The notes under the pieces are model-generated. The model ran no database searches and was not told where the DNA came from. It was given only the letters and a program-made list of their open reading frames with translations. Of a stretch of 64,000 nucleotides of DNA, positions 18,507 through 27,897 are shown piece after piece. Source of the DNA: UBA1672 sp965263215 (GTDB taxonomy: Bacteria; Pseudomonadota; Alphaproteobacteria; Micavibrionales; Micavibrionaceae); the NCBI GenBank assembly GCA_965263215.1, contig OZ253663.1:2046001-2110000 (forward strand), given 5' to 3'. Positions within the stretch are counted from its first letter, which is position 1; every line of letters begins with the position of its first letter. A program made the translations under genes and the position numbers.

Positions 18507-18917
18507 TCAAAAGCCCAAAACATTAAAGCACAAAAACAGCCCCATAACATAGCCCGGCACAATAATTAGCGCATTAAAGACCAAGCCTGTATTTAACAAA
18601 AAATCACGCTCATCATCCGTTAACGCCAGATCCTGCTCAAGCATCTTGAGCGCAATCTTTTTTTCAACCTCAACACGTATGATCTCCCAATAAATACCAA
18701 TACCGACCATGGGAATAAGAAACAGCCCCAAAAATTCAGGAATTTGCGGGTTATAAAAACCAACAACGCATGTGCAGATTGTGAATAACGATAGTGATGA
18801 TGAAATGACATTATTCTGAGTGCGCATTTCCTTGATGGTCCAGCCCAACGCAAAAACAATCAAGGCTATGACCAAATATCCCCACGCCCACCAAGGCAGA
18901 TAAATTGCTGAGTCCAT
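18507..18917 (-). CDS. Integral membrane protein inside the tat operon
   Basis: 136 residues with four predicted membrane spans (about 8-25, 38-55, 60-78, 108-133) and a short charged loop at 82-106. No family recognised. It begins 3 bp after the tatA stop and precedes tatB by 34 bp, so it is co-transcribed with the Tat genes. A role in Tat export is possible only by position. Confidence 0.75.
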   Translation of the reverse strand: MDSAIYLPWWAWGYLVIALIVFALGWTIKEMRTQNNVISSSLSLFTICTCVVGFYNPQIPEFLGLFLIPMVGIGIYWEIIRVEVEKKIALKMLEQDLALTDDERDFLLNTGLVFNALIIVPGYVMGLFLCFNVLGF

Positions 18918-18920
18918 GCC

Positions 18921-19145
18921 TTAAACGTCTTTAGATTCGTCTTTACGTTCACTGACAACGATATCTTCCGCATCATGCCCCTTATCTTCCAAGGACTTAG
19001 GGGAACCGTCTTCGTCTTTAAGGCCTTTTTTAAAACTATTGATCCCTTTGGCCATGTTTTCCATGATGTTCGGGATACGCCCCGCACCGAATAAAACCAT
19101 AACAATCAATATGATAATCAGAATTTGTACTGCACTGGGTGCCAT
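18921..19145 (-). CDS. tatA: Twin-arginine translocase subunit TatA
   Basis: 74 residues. N-terminal membrane span, then the FGAGRIPNIMENMAKGINSF hinge and amphipathic helix that define TatA, and an acidic tail. TatA oligomers form the transport pathway. The ATG at 19145 has AAGGA 8 bp upstream and 1 bp separates it from the small upstream gene; a longer reading to 19196 overlaps that gene and is rejected. Confidence 0.95.
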   Translation of the reverse strand: MAPSAVQILIIILIVMVLFGAGRIPNIMENMAKGINSFKKGLKDEDGSPKSLEDKGHDAEDIVVSERKDESKDV

Positions 19146-19146
19146 G

Positions 19147-19302
19147 TTAGTCGTCCTTCTTGTCTTCGTCTTCTTCTGTTGTACGATTTTCGTCAACTGA
19201 ATCTTTTTGATCTTTTTTGCCGCCCTTAGGCATGTTCGCCATCGCTAGCATAGCGATAATACAAAGCAATAAAACTAAAACAACAATTGCAATCATGCTC
19301 AT
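19147..19302 (-). CDS. Small single-span membrane protein (51 aa)
   Basis: A 51-codon gene between scpB and tatA. An N-terminal hydrophobic helix (residues 3-23, MIAIVVLVLLLCIIAML) is followed by a very charged Lys/Asp/Glu tail ending EDEDKKDD. ATG at 19302, 3 bp after the scpB stop; its own stop is 1 bp before tatA. The tight spacing on both sides argues that it is translated. The layout (one span plus charged tail) resembles a reduced TatA/E, but there is no FG hinge or amphipathic helix, so I do not call it one. Confidence 0.65.
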   Translation of the reverse strand: MSMIAIVVLVLLLCIIAMLAMANMPKGGKKDQKDSVDENRTTEEDEDKKDD

Positions 19303-19305
19303 ACC

Positions 19306-19965
19306 TTACGCGCCCTCTGCAAGCTGTTCATCTTCATAATCTTGCGAAAACTCTTCCTGATCTTGTTCTACGCCCTCATCATCGTCTTGTCCAGAGCCAC
19401 CAACGAACAGGTCATCCTGATGAATGGTCTCAATAGCCGGGCGACGATCAAGCAAGCCTGCGGCTTTCATTTCATCCATACCAGGAAGATCTGTAAGACT
19501 TTCCAGTGAGAAGTGATCAAGGAAATCGGTTGTTGTCACCCATGTCAGCGGCCGCCCCAACGTTTCGCGCCTCCTGCCGGGCTTAACCCAACCAACTTCA
19601 ATCAACGCATCGAGCGTGCCCTTATGTGTACCGACGCCGCGAATATTTTCAATTTCCGCACGCGTCACAGGCTGATGATAGCCAATAATAGCCAAAGTTT
19701 CCATCGCCGCGCGTGATAACTTTTTATGCACTTCTTTTTCAATATTCAAATGCTCCGCCAAATCAACGGCCGTACGCATAGCCCATTTATTCTCTATATT
19801 AATGAGGTTTACGCCACGATCCTGATATATCACTTGAAGCTCATTGAGCAGAGTTTTTATGTCCGTATCAACATCCATACGCTCAGACAACTCCGACGCA
19901 CTCATCGGCTCGCGCGCGGCGAATAACAAAGCTTCTAATAATCTAAGCTGCTCTTTTTTATCCAT
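19306..19965 (-). CDS. scpB: Segregation and condensation protein B
   Basis: 219 residues: two winged-helix domains, with LEALLFAAREPMSASEL at the N-terminus and the signature LAIIGYHQPVTRAEIENIRGV around 91-111, then an acidic tail typical of alphaproteobacterial ScpB. It forms the kleisin-associated part of the SMC complex. Its start overlaps the preceding membrane-protein gene by 8 bp. Confidence 0.97.
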   Translation of the reverse strand: MDKKEQLRLLEALLFAAREPMSASELSERMDVDTDIKTLLNELQVIYQDRGVNLINIENKWAMRTAVDLAEHLNIEKEVHKKLSRAAMETLAIIGYHQPVTRAEIENIRGVGTHKGTLDALIEVGWVKPGRRRETLGRPLTWVTTTDFLDHFSLESLTDLPGMDEMKAAGLLDRRPAIETIHQDDLFVGGSGQDDDEGVEQDQEEFSQDYEDEQLAEGA

Positions 19966-20332
19966 TGGACATTTCCATTGCGATCGTTATTGCCAAAAAT
20001 ATTATCAAAACAGGGATAAGAAACCCCTTAAACGCCATAGACATAAAGGTCGGCTTTTTATCGCCCTTATACATCTTCCCCATTTCACTCATGTCATGAT
20101 ATTGGTGTGTCGTAAAACCGCCTGACATTTTTTCTTTATTCACATTTGGATCAACATGCGCCCGTAAAAATTTAACAAACATCCATATCAAAATTGACAG
20201 GAAAAATATAAATATGCGTGAGCTAAAAATAAACACAATGAATACCGCGAGCGGGTCAGCGTGATCAAATATGCCTTCGGGCACACCGAACAACATCAAA
20301 ACAGTTTGCAGATATTCACTATCCTTAAACAT
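19958..20332 (-). CDS. Small membrane protein between scpA and scpB
   Basis: 124 residues from the ATG at 20332, with two predicted spans (about 32-58 and 102-118) and a central hydrophilic loop (HVDPNVNKEKMSGG). It overlaps scpA and scpB by 8 bp each, so it is translationally coupled. It separates a pair that is normally adjacent. Not recognised; possibly the same accessory set as the two extra membrane genes downstream. Confidence 0.75.
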   Translation of the reverse strand: MFKDSEYLQTVLMLFGVPEGIFDHADPLAVFIVFIFSSRIFIFFLSILIWMFVKFLRAHVDPNVNKEKMSGGFTTHQYHDMSEMGKMYKGDKKPTFMSMAFKGFLIPVLIIFLAITIAMEMSNG

Positions 20333-21176
20333 CTTCGCTCGCTTCCCCCGCATGCCTTGTGCGCATATAAATGGGCCTAAACAGCCCTTCTTGCCTAAAC
20401 TCTAGCTCACCTTGCTTTGCGAGTTCCAGCCCCGCTGTAAAGGTAGAGGCCAGTGCAGAGCGCGCATAAAGAATATCTTCGACGGCCTCGGGGATAAAAC
20501 TATGCAGCGTCGCCCAAACACTATGTGTTCCTTTTTTTGGAAGCGCACCCAGCATCTGTGATAGCCGTGACATTGCCTTATCCGTTGACATCAGTTGAAA
20601 GGTGGGAAGATCATATTGATTATTTTCTTTTCGGCGCTCAATCGCACCATACGCATTCATCAAATCATAAAACGTCACATGCCACTGTGTGCGTGTTTTC
20701 GTGCCCAAGCCTTCCGGCTCGCCGCGTGCATAAACATCAACACCAAGGCGCGGACGCTCCTGTAACATCTCTGCGGCATTTTGCATGGCCTCTAAACGGC
20801 GAAGCTGAAACTGCAAGGCTTCGGCCATATCTTCTGCGCTTGGCTCATCGCCTGTTTCATCCTTGGGCAGAAACAAGCGCGATTTTAAATACGCCATCCA
20901 CGCGGCCATCACCAGATATTCTGCAGCAAGCTCAAGATTACGAGCCTTTGCACGTTCAATAAATTCCAGATATTGCCGCACGAGTTGCAAAATAGAAATT
21001 TTGGCCAGATCAACCTTCTGATTACGGGATAGCTCTAGCAGAACATCAATCGGCCCTTCAAAACCATCAAGGTCAAGCAGCAGACGATCAACACCATCCT
21101 CAGCCACAGCGCCAGCAGAAACGCCCGATGCGTTATGGTCATTATCTTGCGCTATTGCTATCTCTTCGCTCATCAT
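20325..21176 (-). CDS. scpA: Segregation and condensation protein A
   Basis: 283 residues. The kleisin of the SMC-ScpAB condensin: FEGPIDVLLELSRNQKVDLAKI opens the N-terminal domain and YLVMAAWMAYLKSRLFLP follows, both diagnostic. It bridges SMC heads and binds ScpB. The start overlaps the nagZ stop (ATGA). Confidence 0.96.
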   Translation of the reverse strand: MMSEEIAIAQDNDHNASGVSAGAVAEDGVDRLLLDLDGFEGPIDVLLELSRNQKVDLAKISILQLVRQYLEFIERAKARNLELAAEYLVMAAWMAYLKSRLFLPKDETGDEPSAEDMAEALQFQLRRLEAMQNAAEMLQERPRLGVDVYARGEPEGLGTKTRTQWHVTFYDLMNAYGAIERRKENNQYDLPTFQLMSTDKAMSRLSQMLGALPKKGTHSVWATLHSFIPEAVEDILYARSALASTFTAGLELAKQGELEFRQEGLFRPIYMRTRHAGEASEDV

Positions 21177-22183
21177 GCCGCCATATTCTGGAAAATAGCC
21201 GCATTTTTCAATCTTTTTAACGTCTTTTCGCTCAATTTAGGTAGGTTTTCTGCCAATTCTTCCATTTTTTCAAACTCTCCGGCGCAATAAAGCCCCAAAT
21301 CGCACCCCGCATTGATCGCTTCGTTGGCTTTTTCCGATGCGCTACCATATTCATCAAGCGCCTTCATATCCAAATCGTCACAGATCAAGATACCGTCAAA
21401 TCCGATTTCTTCACGGATGACTTTCTGGATAGCGCTAGAGGATAAAGACACAGGCCTATTTGCCCCCAGCGCCTGATACGTTATATGCGCTGTCATCGCC
21501 CATACGGCTTGCCCAACATCAGATTTCGCAATCTCACAAAACGGCGCAAAGTCCAAACACGATAAATCCTCATGCGTGGCATCAACATACGGCAATTCCA
21601 GATGGCTGTCCGCGCACGCCCTGCCGTGACCGGGGATATGTTTAATAATTGGTGTTATGCCGACGCTCAGGAAATGACGGCACACCGACAAACCCAATCG
21701 AGCAACAATTTCCGGATCATCAGAAAAAGCGCGATCGCCGATAATGTCATGCGCGCCCTCAAAGCATAAATCCAATACCGGTGCGCAATTCACGTTCACG
21801 CCGATATCGACCAGTTCCTCGGCCAAGCGAAGGGTTTCAAAGCGCAGCGTTTCAAGGGCAGCATCAGGATTATCTTTATACGCATCCCCGAAAAAGCGCA
21901 TTGGCTTATGTTCGCGCCAATGCGGCGGCTTTAGACGTTGCACGCGCCCGCCCTCCTGATCAATCAAAACAGGGCAATCGCGACCGACCAATTCTTTCAA
22001 GTGGTCGACCAGTGCTTTAACCTGCTGCGGATTATCACAGTTACGTTTGAAAAGAATGAACCCTAGAGGATTTGCGGCTTTGAACAGAGCAATTTCGAAA
22101 TCGCTCAACTGCTCACCCGAAACAGAAAATATGCATGCCAATGCTTGCTCTGCCTCGTGTCCGTAATCTCTATTTAACGACAA
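21173..22183 (-). CDS. nagZ: Beta-N-acetylhexosaminidase
   Basis: GH3 enzyme of 336 residues that removes GlcNAc from anhydro-MurNAc muropeptides during cytoplasmic wall recycling. Visible motifs: LIDQEGGRVQRLK, the KHIPGHG loop with the mobile catalytic histidine in GRACADSHLELP, and the nucleophile Asp in LICDDLDMKALDEYG. No ATG is available near the N-terminus; TTG at 22183 fits the expected length and overlaps the SPOR gene by 14 bp. Sits in the usual SPOR - nagZ - scpA order. Confidence 0.95.
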   Translation of the reverse strand: MSLNRDYGHEAEQALACIFSVSGEQLSDFEIALFKAANPLGFILFKRNCDNPQQVKALVDHLKELVGRDCPVLIDQEGGRVQRLKPPHWREHKPMRFFGDAYKDNPDAALETLRFETLRLAEELVDIGVNVNCAPVLDLCFEGAHDIIGDRAFSDDPEIVARLGLSVCRHFLSVGITPIIKHIPGHGRACADSHLELPYVDATHEDLSCLDFAPFCEIAKSDVGQAVWAMTAHITYQALGANRPVSLSSSAIQKVIREEIGFDGILICDDLDMKALDEYGSASEKANEAINAGCDLGLYCAGEFEKMEELAENLPKLSEKTLKRLKNAAIFQNMAA

Positions 22184-23282
22184 TGCAGCCTCCGGGCTTT
22201 TTTGCGCTCTTTAATGCATCGCAAATTCTATTGGCACTTGATCTACTCATCGGCCCTGCCTGAATGCGATAAAATTTTCCATTGCTTAAAGACGCTTCTT
22301 GAATACGGAATGTGGAACCGGACAGAACGCCGTATTTTTTCTGCATTTTGGTCCACTCACTCGGCGCACGCGCAGGATCTGTAATACTGGCGAGTTGAAC
22401 GAAATATGATCCCGCAGTGATTGCAACATTTGTTGATGCACCAACAGCAGGCTCTATCTCTTGCGGCGGCTTGGTTGTTTTATCATGATCCAAAACGCTG
22501 CGCACATAATCTATCGTCTCAGGAGCCTTTGCGACCACCGGAGATGATTTAGATATGCTCTTACGAACAGGCTTACTTGCCACTGCAGCGGAAGCAACCT
22601 TAAGCGCAAATTCATCGCTTTGCGTATCTGTTTCATCACTCTGGCTTGAGCCTATTTTTTGCAAAATGTCATCGGCCTTGGGCTCTTTAATTTCAAAATC
22701 AGGCCTGACCTCTACGGCGGCAACATCTTCCGCCTCCTCCAAAGGCTTCTCTACCTGGTCTTCGTTTGCAGAAAGAATATTGATTGCCTCAGCTTCTTCA
22801 CTGCGTGGTAAAGGCATGCTCTCCATTGGTTCTGACATTTGCCCTTCCATGGCACGACTAATCGCAAGCCCCTTGCTCGTTGAGGGGGTTAATTTCTTAC
22901 GGGCTAACAGATTTTCAATTTTTTCGCGCTCATCTTTAACAGACGGCATGCCGGCGCGTGCCAAAATTGTACTTTCCTTGTTCGGAATTTCCATCCCCCC
23001 CGCATTTTTCGGCACTTCCTTCACCGGGCGTAGATCGGCTTTCACAACCGGAATGGGTTGGTTCTGTGCCGTATCATCGGGATATGTCATTACAATAACA
23101 CTGACGAACAATATCGCCGCAGCAATCAGCATGACACTCGCGAAGGCAGGGCTCTGTAAATTACGCAAAAAACCAGATCGAGCGCCGCGATTACCTGTGG
23201 CCGCCTGTGGGGCTTTGGGCCTTTTAGGGGCTTTTAGATAATGGTCATATCCGTGTTGATGGAATTGATCGCCTTGGCTCAT
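22170..23282 (-). CDS. SPOR-domain membrane protein
   Basis: 370 residues: a short cytoplasmic N-terminus, one membrane span at about 48-66, a long low-complexity Glu/Lys/Ser linker, and a C-terminal SPOR domain (about 290-370, AGSYFVQLASITDPARAP and RIQAGPMS). SPOR domains bind denuded septal glycan strands, so it is a likely division-site protein. It heads the nagZ-scp-tat cluster, as in many alphaproteobacteria; argS, which often sits between it and dgt, is absent. Confidence 0.9.
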   Translation of the reverse strand: MSQGDQFHQHGYDHYLKAPKRPKAPQAATGNRGARSGFLRNLQSPAFASVMLIAAAILFVSVIVMTYPDDTAQNQPIPVVKADLRPVKEVPKNAGGMEIPNKESTILARAGMPSVKDEREKIENLLARKKLTPSTSKGLAISRAMEGQMSEPMESMPLPRSEEAEAINILSANEDQVEKPLEEAEDVAAVEVRPDFEIKEPKADDILQKIGSSQSDETDTQSDEFALKVASAAVASKPVRKSISKSSPVVAKAPETIDYVRSVLDHDKTTKPPQEIEPAVGASTNVAITAGSYFVQLASITDPARAPSEWTKMQKKYGVLSGSTFRIQEASLSNGKFYRIQAGPMSRSSANRICDALKSAKKPGGCIVVK

Positions 23283-23369
23283 CGTCTTCGTCCTTAGTTA
23301 CGCAAGTATATTCGATAAATCCGAACAGATTTCTGCCGGTTCGTATAATAAATTTTATGTATAAAAAAA

Positions 23370-24578
23370 TTACCGCAAATCCCAGTAAAGGTCAAAGAGC
23401 CTTTCATGCTCACGTATTGCATAACGGTCGGTCATGCCCGCAATATAGTCGGCCACAATACGCGCCCTAGTCTGCTCATCCTCTACCGCTTCGGCTTCAA
23501 TGATACGTGCTTGCCAGTTATCAGGAAGCAGTTGATAATTCTTGTGGAAAGCTTGGAACAGGTCGCCAACGATGCGCTCAACCTTCAACCAGATGCGGTT
23601 AATTGTGTAATGTCGGTACATCCGATTATATAGAAAATCCTTTAAAATCCGCACATCTTCGTGCATTTCAGGCGAAAATGATACAATTTGTTGCCCTGCT
23701 TTACGGATATCTTCAGGCGATTCGGGTTTAACCGCTGATAGGCGTTTATGCGTTTCCGCCATCACATCATCCACCATCACACCGATCATATCGCGCTTGG
23801 TTTCCTGTATTAAATACCGATCTTCTATTGATGGATATTCATCACGAACGTCTTTTAACACCCTTGAAAGCATTGGCACTTCTTCCAAATCATCAATAGA
23901 AAACAATCCGGCGCGTATACCATCTTCTATGTCATGATTATTGTAGGCAATATCATCAGACAGCGCCGCCACTTGAGCCTCCATTGACGCATAAGTATCA
24001 AAGCGCATATCCATACGCTCCTGTAGCTCGCGCGCGGCGATGTGCGGCTCTCCGGTGACGGGGCCGTTATGCTTGATTACCCCTTCTAATGTTTCCCATG
24101 TCAGGTTAAGTCCGTTCCATTGCGGGTACTTACGCTCTAACGTTGTTAAAACACGTAAGGATTGGTCGTTATGCTCAAACCGCCCAAACGGCTCCATGGC
24201 CACTTTCAGGTGATCTTCCCCGATATGGGCGAACGGCGTATGCCCCAAATCATGGGCGAGCGCTATGGTTTCTGCCAAATCCTCATTCACCATTAGGGCG
24301 CGGGCGAGCGTGCGGGTAATCTGCGCAACTTCCAACGTGTGCGTCAGGCGCGTTCGGTAATGATCGCCTTCATGATAGACAAAGACTTGTGTTTTATACT
24401 TCAAACGGCGAAAAGCGCTGGAATGAATGATACGATCACGGTCACGCTGAAACGGTGTGCGGTGGCGGCTTTCCGGTTCTTCGTGAACACGCCCCAGCGT
24501 ATCTTCCGGTTTAGAGGCGTAAGATGCGAGTGGCAAAGCGCAATAATTATAGGATGGTTGTTCCATAAGATTACTCAT
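23370..24578 (-). CDS. dgt: Deoxyguanosinetriphosphate triphosphohydrolase-like protein
   Basis: HD-domain dNTPase of about 402 residues. HRTPFQRDRDRIIHSSAFRR opens the family signature, followed by RTRLTHTLEVAQ and ALAHDLGHTPF with the metal-binding His and HD, and the later YNNHDIEDG. Removes triphosphate from dNTPs; the short alphaproteobacterial class is often annotated as dgtP-like. The start could be ATG 24590, 24578 or 24566; I chose the middle one, which overlaps the previous gene's stop. Confidence 0.92.
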   Translation of the reverse strand: MSNLMEQPSYNYCALPLASYASKPEDTLGRVHEEPESRHRTPFQRDRDRIIHSSAFRRLKYKTQVFVYHEGDHYRTRLTHTLEVAQITRTLARALMVNEDLAETIALAHDLGHTPFAHIGEDHLKVAMEPFGRFEHNDQSLRVLTTLERKYPQWNGLNLTWETLEGVIKHNGPVTGEPHIAARELQERMDMRFDTYASMEAQVAALSDDIAYNNHDIEDGIRAGLFSIDDLEEVPMLSRVLKDVRDEYPSIEDRYLIQETKRDMIGVMVDDVMAETHKRLSAVKPESPEDIRKAGQQIVSFSPEMHEDVRILKDFLYNRMYRHYTINRIWLKVERIVGDLFQAFHKNYQLLPDNWQARIIEAEAVEDEQTRARIVADYIAGMTDRYAIREHERLFDLYWDLR

Positions 24579-24945
24579 AACTTGGATCATACATGAAAAA
24601 ATCGACAGTGATCCACGTATAATAGCTGATGTTCATAACTATGTACCAGAGAACCACAAACGCAATACCTTTAACCCATTTTTTCTTCTTTATCATCGCA
24701 TAGGGAAATAATATTGGGTAGAACAGCATGAAGTTAAACCCAAAATCTATGCTTTCGCTTTCTTCCAAATGCAGCTCTTTGACATAGTACATTGTTAAGA
24801 AAAACACCACGAATACATACATCAACTCAAGTTCGGGCAAGGTATAATATCCGTAATATGAATTGAGCCCTGCATTGAGCCCCTGAATAAACGCGCAGAA
24901 CAAGATGACGATCAAAATAAATTTATCTCTTGGCATTTTAAACAT
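24571..24945 (-). CDS. Small integral membrane protein upstream of dgt
   Basis: 124 residues with about four hydrophobic segments (9-27, 38-55, 68-85, 92-110), rich in Phe and Tyr. No recognised family. It overlaps the start of dgt and is divergent from erpA, so it shares the intergenic promoter region with erpA. Confidence 0.7.
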   Translation of the reverse strand: MFKMPRDKFILIVILFCAFIQGLNAGLNSYYGYYTLPELELMYVFVVFFLTMYYVKELHLEESESIDFGFNFMLFYPILFPYAMIKKKKWVKGIAFVVLWYIVMNISYYTWITVDFFMYDPSYE

Positions 24946-24990
24946 TTTCAGCAGATGACAATCGTTTGTTTCATGGGTTATAATATACCC

Positions 24991-25311
24991 ATGAGCTTAA
25001 ATGTAGATGACAGCGCGGTAAAGCGCATAAATGAACTTCGTAAAACACAAGGCAAAGAGGCCTTGATGCTGCGTGTGCGTGTGGAAGGCGGCGGATGCTC
25101 CGGCTTTCAATACAAACTCGAACTAACCGAAGATAAAGACACCAAGGATATTGTTTTAGAAGACAGCGTTCTAACAGATGATATCTCTATGGGGTTTTTG
25201 GATGGCGCGACTGTGTTCTTTGAAAAAGGCCTGATCGGTTCCGAATTTAAAATCAACAACCCGAATGCCACCGCCGGATGCGGCTGCGGCACATCGTTCT
25301 CGGTTATGTGA
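24991..25311 (+). CDS. erpA: Iron-sulfur cluster insertion protein, A-type
   Basis: 106 residues. The three ligand cysteines of A-type carriers are visible: one in EGGGCSGFQY and two in AGCGCGTSF near the C-terminus. Delivers Fe-S clusters to client enzymes. ATG at 24991 chosen (MSLNVDDSAVKR); the longer reading has no family support. Divergent from dgt and near xth, the usual alphaproteobacterial neighbourhood. Confidence 0.94.
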   Translation: MSLNVDDSAVKRINELRKTQGKEALMLRVRVEGGGCSGFQYKLELTEDKDTKDIVLEDSVLTDDISMGFLDGATVFFEKGLIGSEFKINNPNATAGCGCGTSFSVM

Positions 25312-25313
25312 TT

Positions 25314-25844
25314 ATGAACATATCGATAAAAACCGACCACAAATTACTCATCACCATCACATCAATCTTGTTATTAAACGGCTGCGCGACAAATTATTAT
25401 GCAGATTCAAGCCGGTACGAAGAAAAACCTAAATTCGAACGCATTACTGTTCATGTCACGAATCCGGAACATGCCGATTACGAATTATTAAAGCGTTCAA
25501 AAATATACGCCCTAACAGATGATGTATCTGCGGAAAATAAACTTACCCTACAAGATCCCCCCTTCGGTTCCTTTACTGCTGGTGGGTGCGGCATGGGTTG
25601 TGCTTTCATCACCGCCTTTTCATTTGGTATCATCCCATCTGGAGAATCTAATAAAAAAGCCATAATTTATGATATAAAAACTAAAAAATCTTCGTCCAGC
25701 CACTCCCATGATGTTTATTACTACAGAGCAACATCATTGTGGCAAATTCCATTCACCCCCTTTGCACACTCAAAATTAAGAGCGCAGGCAAAAGCATTAT
25801 CAATGTCTGGTAGAAAAGTCTGTGATAAAAAATCTTGCCAATGA
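25314..25844 (+). CDS. Putative lipoprotein
   Basis: 176 residues from ATG 25314, 2 bp after the erpA stop. The signal peptide ends in a lipobox (LLLNGC), so the mature protein should be lipidated at that Cys. The mature part has a Gly/Cys-rich hydrophobic patch (FTAGGCGMGCAFITAF) and a C-terminal pair of Cys. Function unknown. Confidence 0.7.
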   Translation: MNISIKTDHKLLITITSILLLNGCATNYYADSSRYEEKPKFERITVHVTNPEHADYELLKRSKIYALTDDVSAENKLTLQDPPFGSFTAGGCGMGCAFITAFSFGIIPSGESNKKAIIYDIKTKKSSSSHSHDVYYYRATSLWQIPFTPFAHSKLRAQAKALSMSGRKVCDKKSCQ

Positions 25845-25851
25845 CAAAGCA

Positions 25852-27009
25852 CTAACCGTGCCTTAGATCATCTTCAACATCAAAGTCGGCATCATTCGCC
25901 GCAGGCACATCGTCGAACAAGCCAGGCTGCCCACCGTCATGCACGGCCTTGATTTCCGCAATATCATCCGCGAATAGAGGGTTATCCTTCACGTGGTCAT
26001 AAATGTGGTTTTCCCATTCATTGCCGGGATATTGAATACGGATGGTGGCCATTTCTGTCGCCTTCGTCACGGCGGTCTCCATTTCCTCCCCGCGAGAGAG
26101 GAAAAACATGAGCGCACCATCACGCGTATCGCCCGCACCACTGACATTGATTGCATTTTCTGCGGGTGTAACGGGAATCTCACTCACCTGACCGTTATGG
26201 CTCAGACGCACAGGATCAGTGCCATCAGACATAATGATGGTGCGTGCCTTATATTCCTTACCGGATAATATTTCGAATAATTGATCAGGGTCTTTTTTCC
26301 CCTCTTCCATACCCGGTACAAACGCATCAGCAGGGACAATAATAATATCGGCCTGTTTTAGGACATCGCCCAAAAGCTTACCTTTAATCTCATCCTTCGG
26401 CCATTTCTTCAGGCCGTGATCCACGATGGATGGAATGCAGTTTTGCTCACATACATCAGCCCCGATTTTCGCCAATGGCGGGCGCGCAGGATCAATAAAA
26501 ACATAAGACGCGCCAGATAGTTCAGCCGTCATCACAGGATGCACACTGGTGATCATGCCGTCATTCGCCGCCTGAAACTGTGCCAATAATGGCATTTCCT
26601 TAAAAATATGTCGCCCGCCCAGAAAGTTGGACACGACGCTTTTTGCTATTCCCGGCCCTTCTTTACCGGCGGAAACGTCTGTGTAATTCACACCCTCATG
26701 TTGTAACAGACGGAATGTCATCTCAGCGGCATGCTGCGCCAATAAATGCTCCCCAAAGGTTTTATACCCTTGTTGCTCAGGCGGTTCACCAATGCGGGTA
26801 ACGATTTTAGTCGAACCCTCATCGCCGTAAACACGTGATAAGGTATTGATTGAACGGGCAACATTGGCAGACGCGCCGCCCAATGATACACCGATACCGC
26901 CATCGGCAAAGTCCTTGGTGTCCCCCAAAGATGTAACCTCGCCCGAAGCACCGTAAATATCCAGATTAACTTTTCCGACTAAAACTAAATTTCTGTTGTT
27001 CTCCATCAT
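25852..27009 (-). CDS. PfkB-family carbohydrate kinase
   Basis: 385 residues with the ribokinase fold. N-terminal strand LVLVGKVNLDIYG and a Gly-Gly-Ala substrate motif (GVSLGGASANVARS), and near the C-terminus the ATP/anion-hole motif INVSGAGDTRDGAL with the catalytic Asp. It phosphorylates a sugar or nucleoside; the substrate cannot be told. The residue after GAGDT is Arg rather than the usual Phe. Its C-terminal extension is acidic (DFDVEDDLRHG). ATG at 27009 or 27006. Confidence 0.85.
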   Translation of the reverse strand: MMENNRNLVLVGKVNLDIYGASGEVTSLGDTKDFADGGIGVSLGGASANVARSINTLSRVYGDEGSTKIVTRIGEPPEQQGYKTFGEHLLAQHAAEMTFRLLQHEGVNYTDVSAGKEGPGIAKSVVSNFLGGRHIFKEMPLLAQFQAANDGMITSVHPVMTAELSGASYVFIDPARPPLAKIGADVCEQNCIPSIVDHGLKKWPKDEIKGKLLGDVLKQADIIIVPADAFVPGMEEGKKDPDQLFEILSGKEYKARTIIMSDGTDPVRLSHNGQVSEIPVTPAENAINVSGAGDTRDGALMFFLSRGEEMETAVTKATEMATIRIQYPGNEWENHIYDHVKDNPLFADDIAEIKAVHDGGQPGLFDDVPAANDADFDVEDDLRHG

Positions 27010-27135
27010 TCCCGCTCAATTTTTTTATATTTTCTTTACGTAACTAAAATAGCAAAAAATCACGCGCAAAAACAAATAAAAAATCGTTCCTGGCTTGATC
27101 TTGCCACAGCGCGTTAAACTGCTATTCTGCGTTCT

Positions 27136-27897
27136 ATGAAAATCGTCTCATGGAATGTTAATTCGATCAAAGCGCGCCTGGATCACGTCAAACGCTATCT
27201 GGAGGAAGAAAAACCGGATGTTTTGATGATTCAAGAACTTAAGGGTATGGAGTTTCCTGCTGAGGCGATTGAATCAACGGGCTATCATACGCATGCGGTT
27301 TGCCAAAAAGCTTATAACGGCGTTGCGATGATTTCAAAGCATCCAATAGAGATTATCTTAGATCATCTGCCTCGTGATGAAGAAGACGAGCAAGCACGAT
27401 ACATAGAGGCCGATATTAATGGTCTTCGGCTGATTAATATCTATTTGCCCAACGGCAACCCAACGCCGGGGGATAAATATAACTATAAATTGGGTTGGAT
27501 GGAACGGCTTTATACCCGCCTGAAAGATCTACGTGAAAGCGATACCCCCTTTATCATTGGTGGCGATTTCAATGTTATCCCAGAGGATAAAGACTGCCAT
27601 AGCCCGAAAGACTGGGCAGGTGATGCCCTGTTCCGCCCTGAAACACATGCAGCCTTCCGCGCACTCTTAAATTTGGGACTGACAGAAGCATTCCGTGTTT
27701 TCGATACGCGCGCGGAGCAATATACATTCTGGGATTATCAGGCCGGCGCGTGGCAAAAAAATAACGGTATCCGCATTGATCATTTCCTGCTGTCTCCCGT
27801 GATGGCGGATCGTTTACAAAGCTGCACAATTAACAAAACGCCGCGCGGATGGGAAAGACCGTCCGACCATACACCGATAGAGATCACGATTGACTAG
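27136..27897 (+). CDS. xth: Exodeoxyribonuclease III
   Basis: 253 residues, EEP-fold nuclease. KIVSWNVNSIKARL at the start, LMIQELKG with the metal-binding Glu, GGDFNVIPEDKD, and the terminal RPSDHTPIEI with the catalytic His are all visible. Removes abasic sites and 3' blocks in base-excision repair. The stop overlaps the TTG start of the next gene. Confidence 0.95.
   Translation: MKIVSWNVNSIKARLDHVKRYLEEEKPDVLMIQELKGMEFPAEAIESTGYHTHAVCQKAYNGVAMISKHPIEIILDHLPRDEEDEQARYIEADINGLRLINIYLPNGNPTPGDKYNYKLGWMERLYTRLKDLRESDTPFIIGGDFNVIPEDKDCHSPKDWAGDALFRPETHAAFRALLNLGLTEAFRVFDTRAEQYTFWDYQAGAWQKNNGIRIDHFLLSPVMADRLQSCTINKTPRGWERPSDHTPIEITID

Noticed and set aside
22555..23241. 228-aa plus-strand open frame
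   Set aside because: Antisense to the low-complexity linker of the SPOR protein; Ser/Ala-rich artefact.
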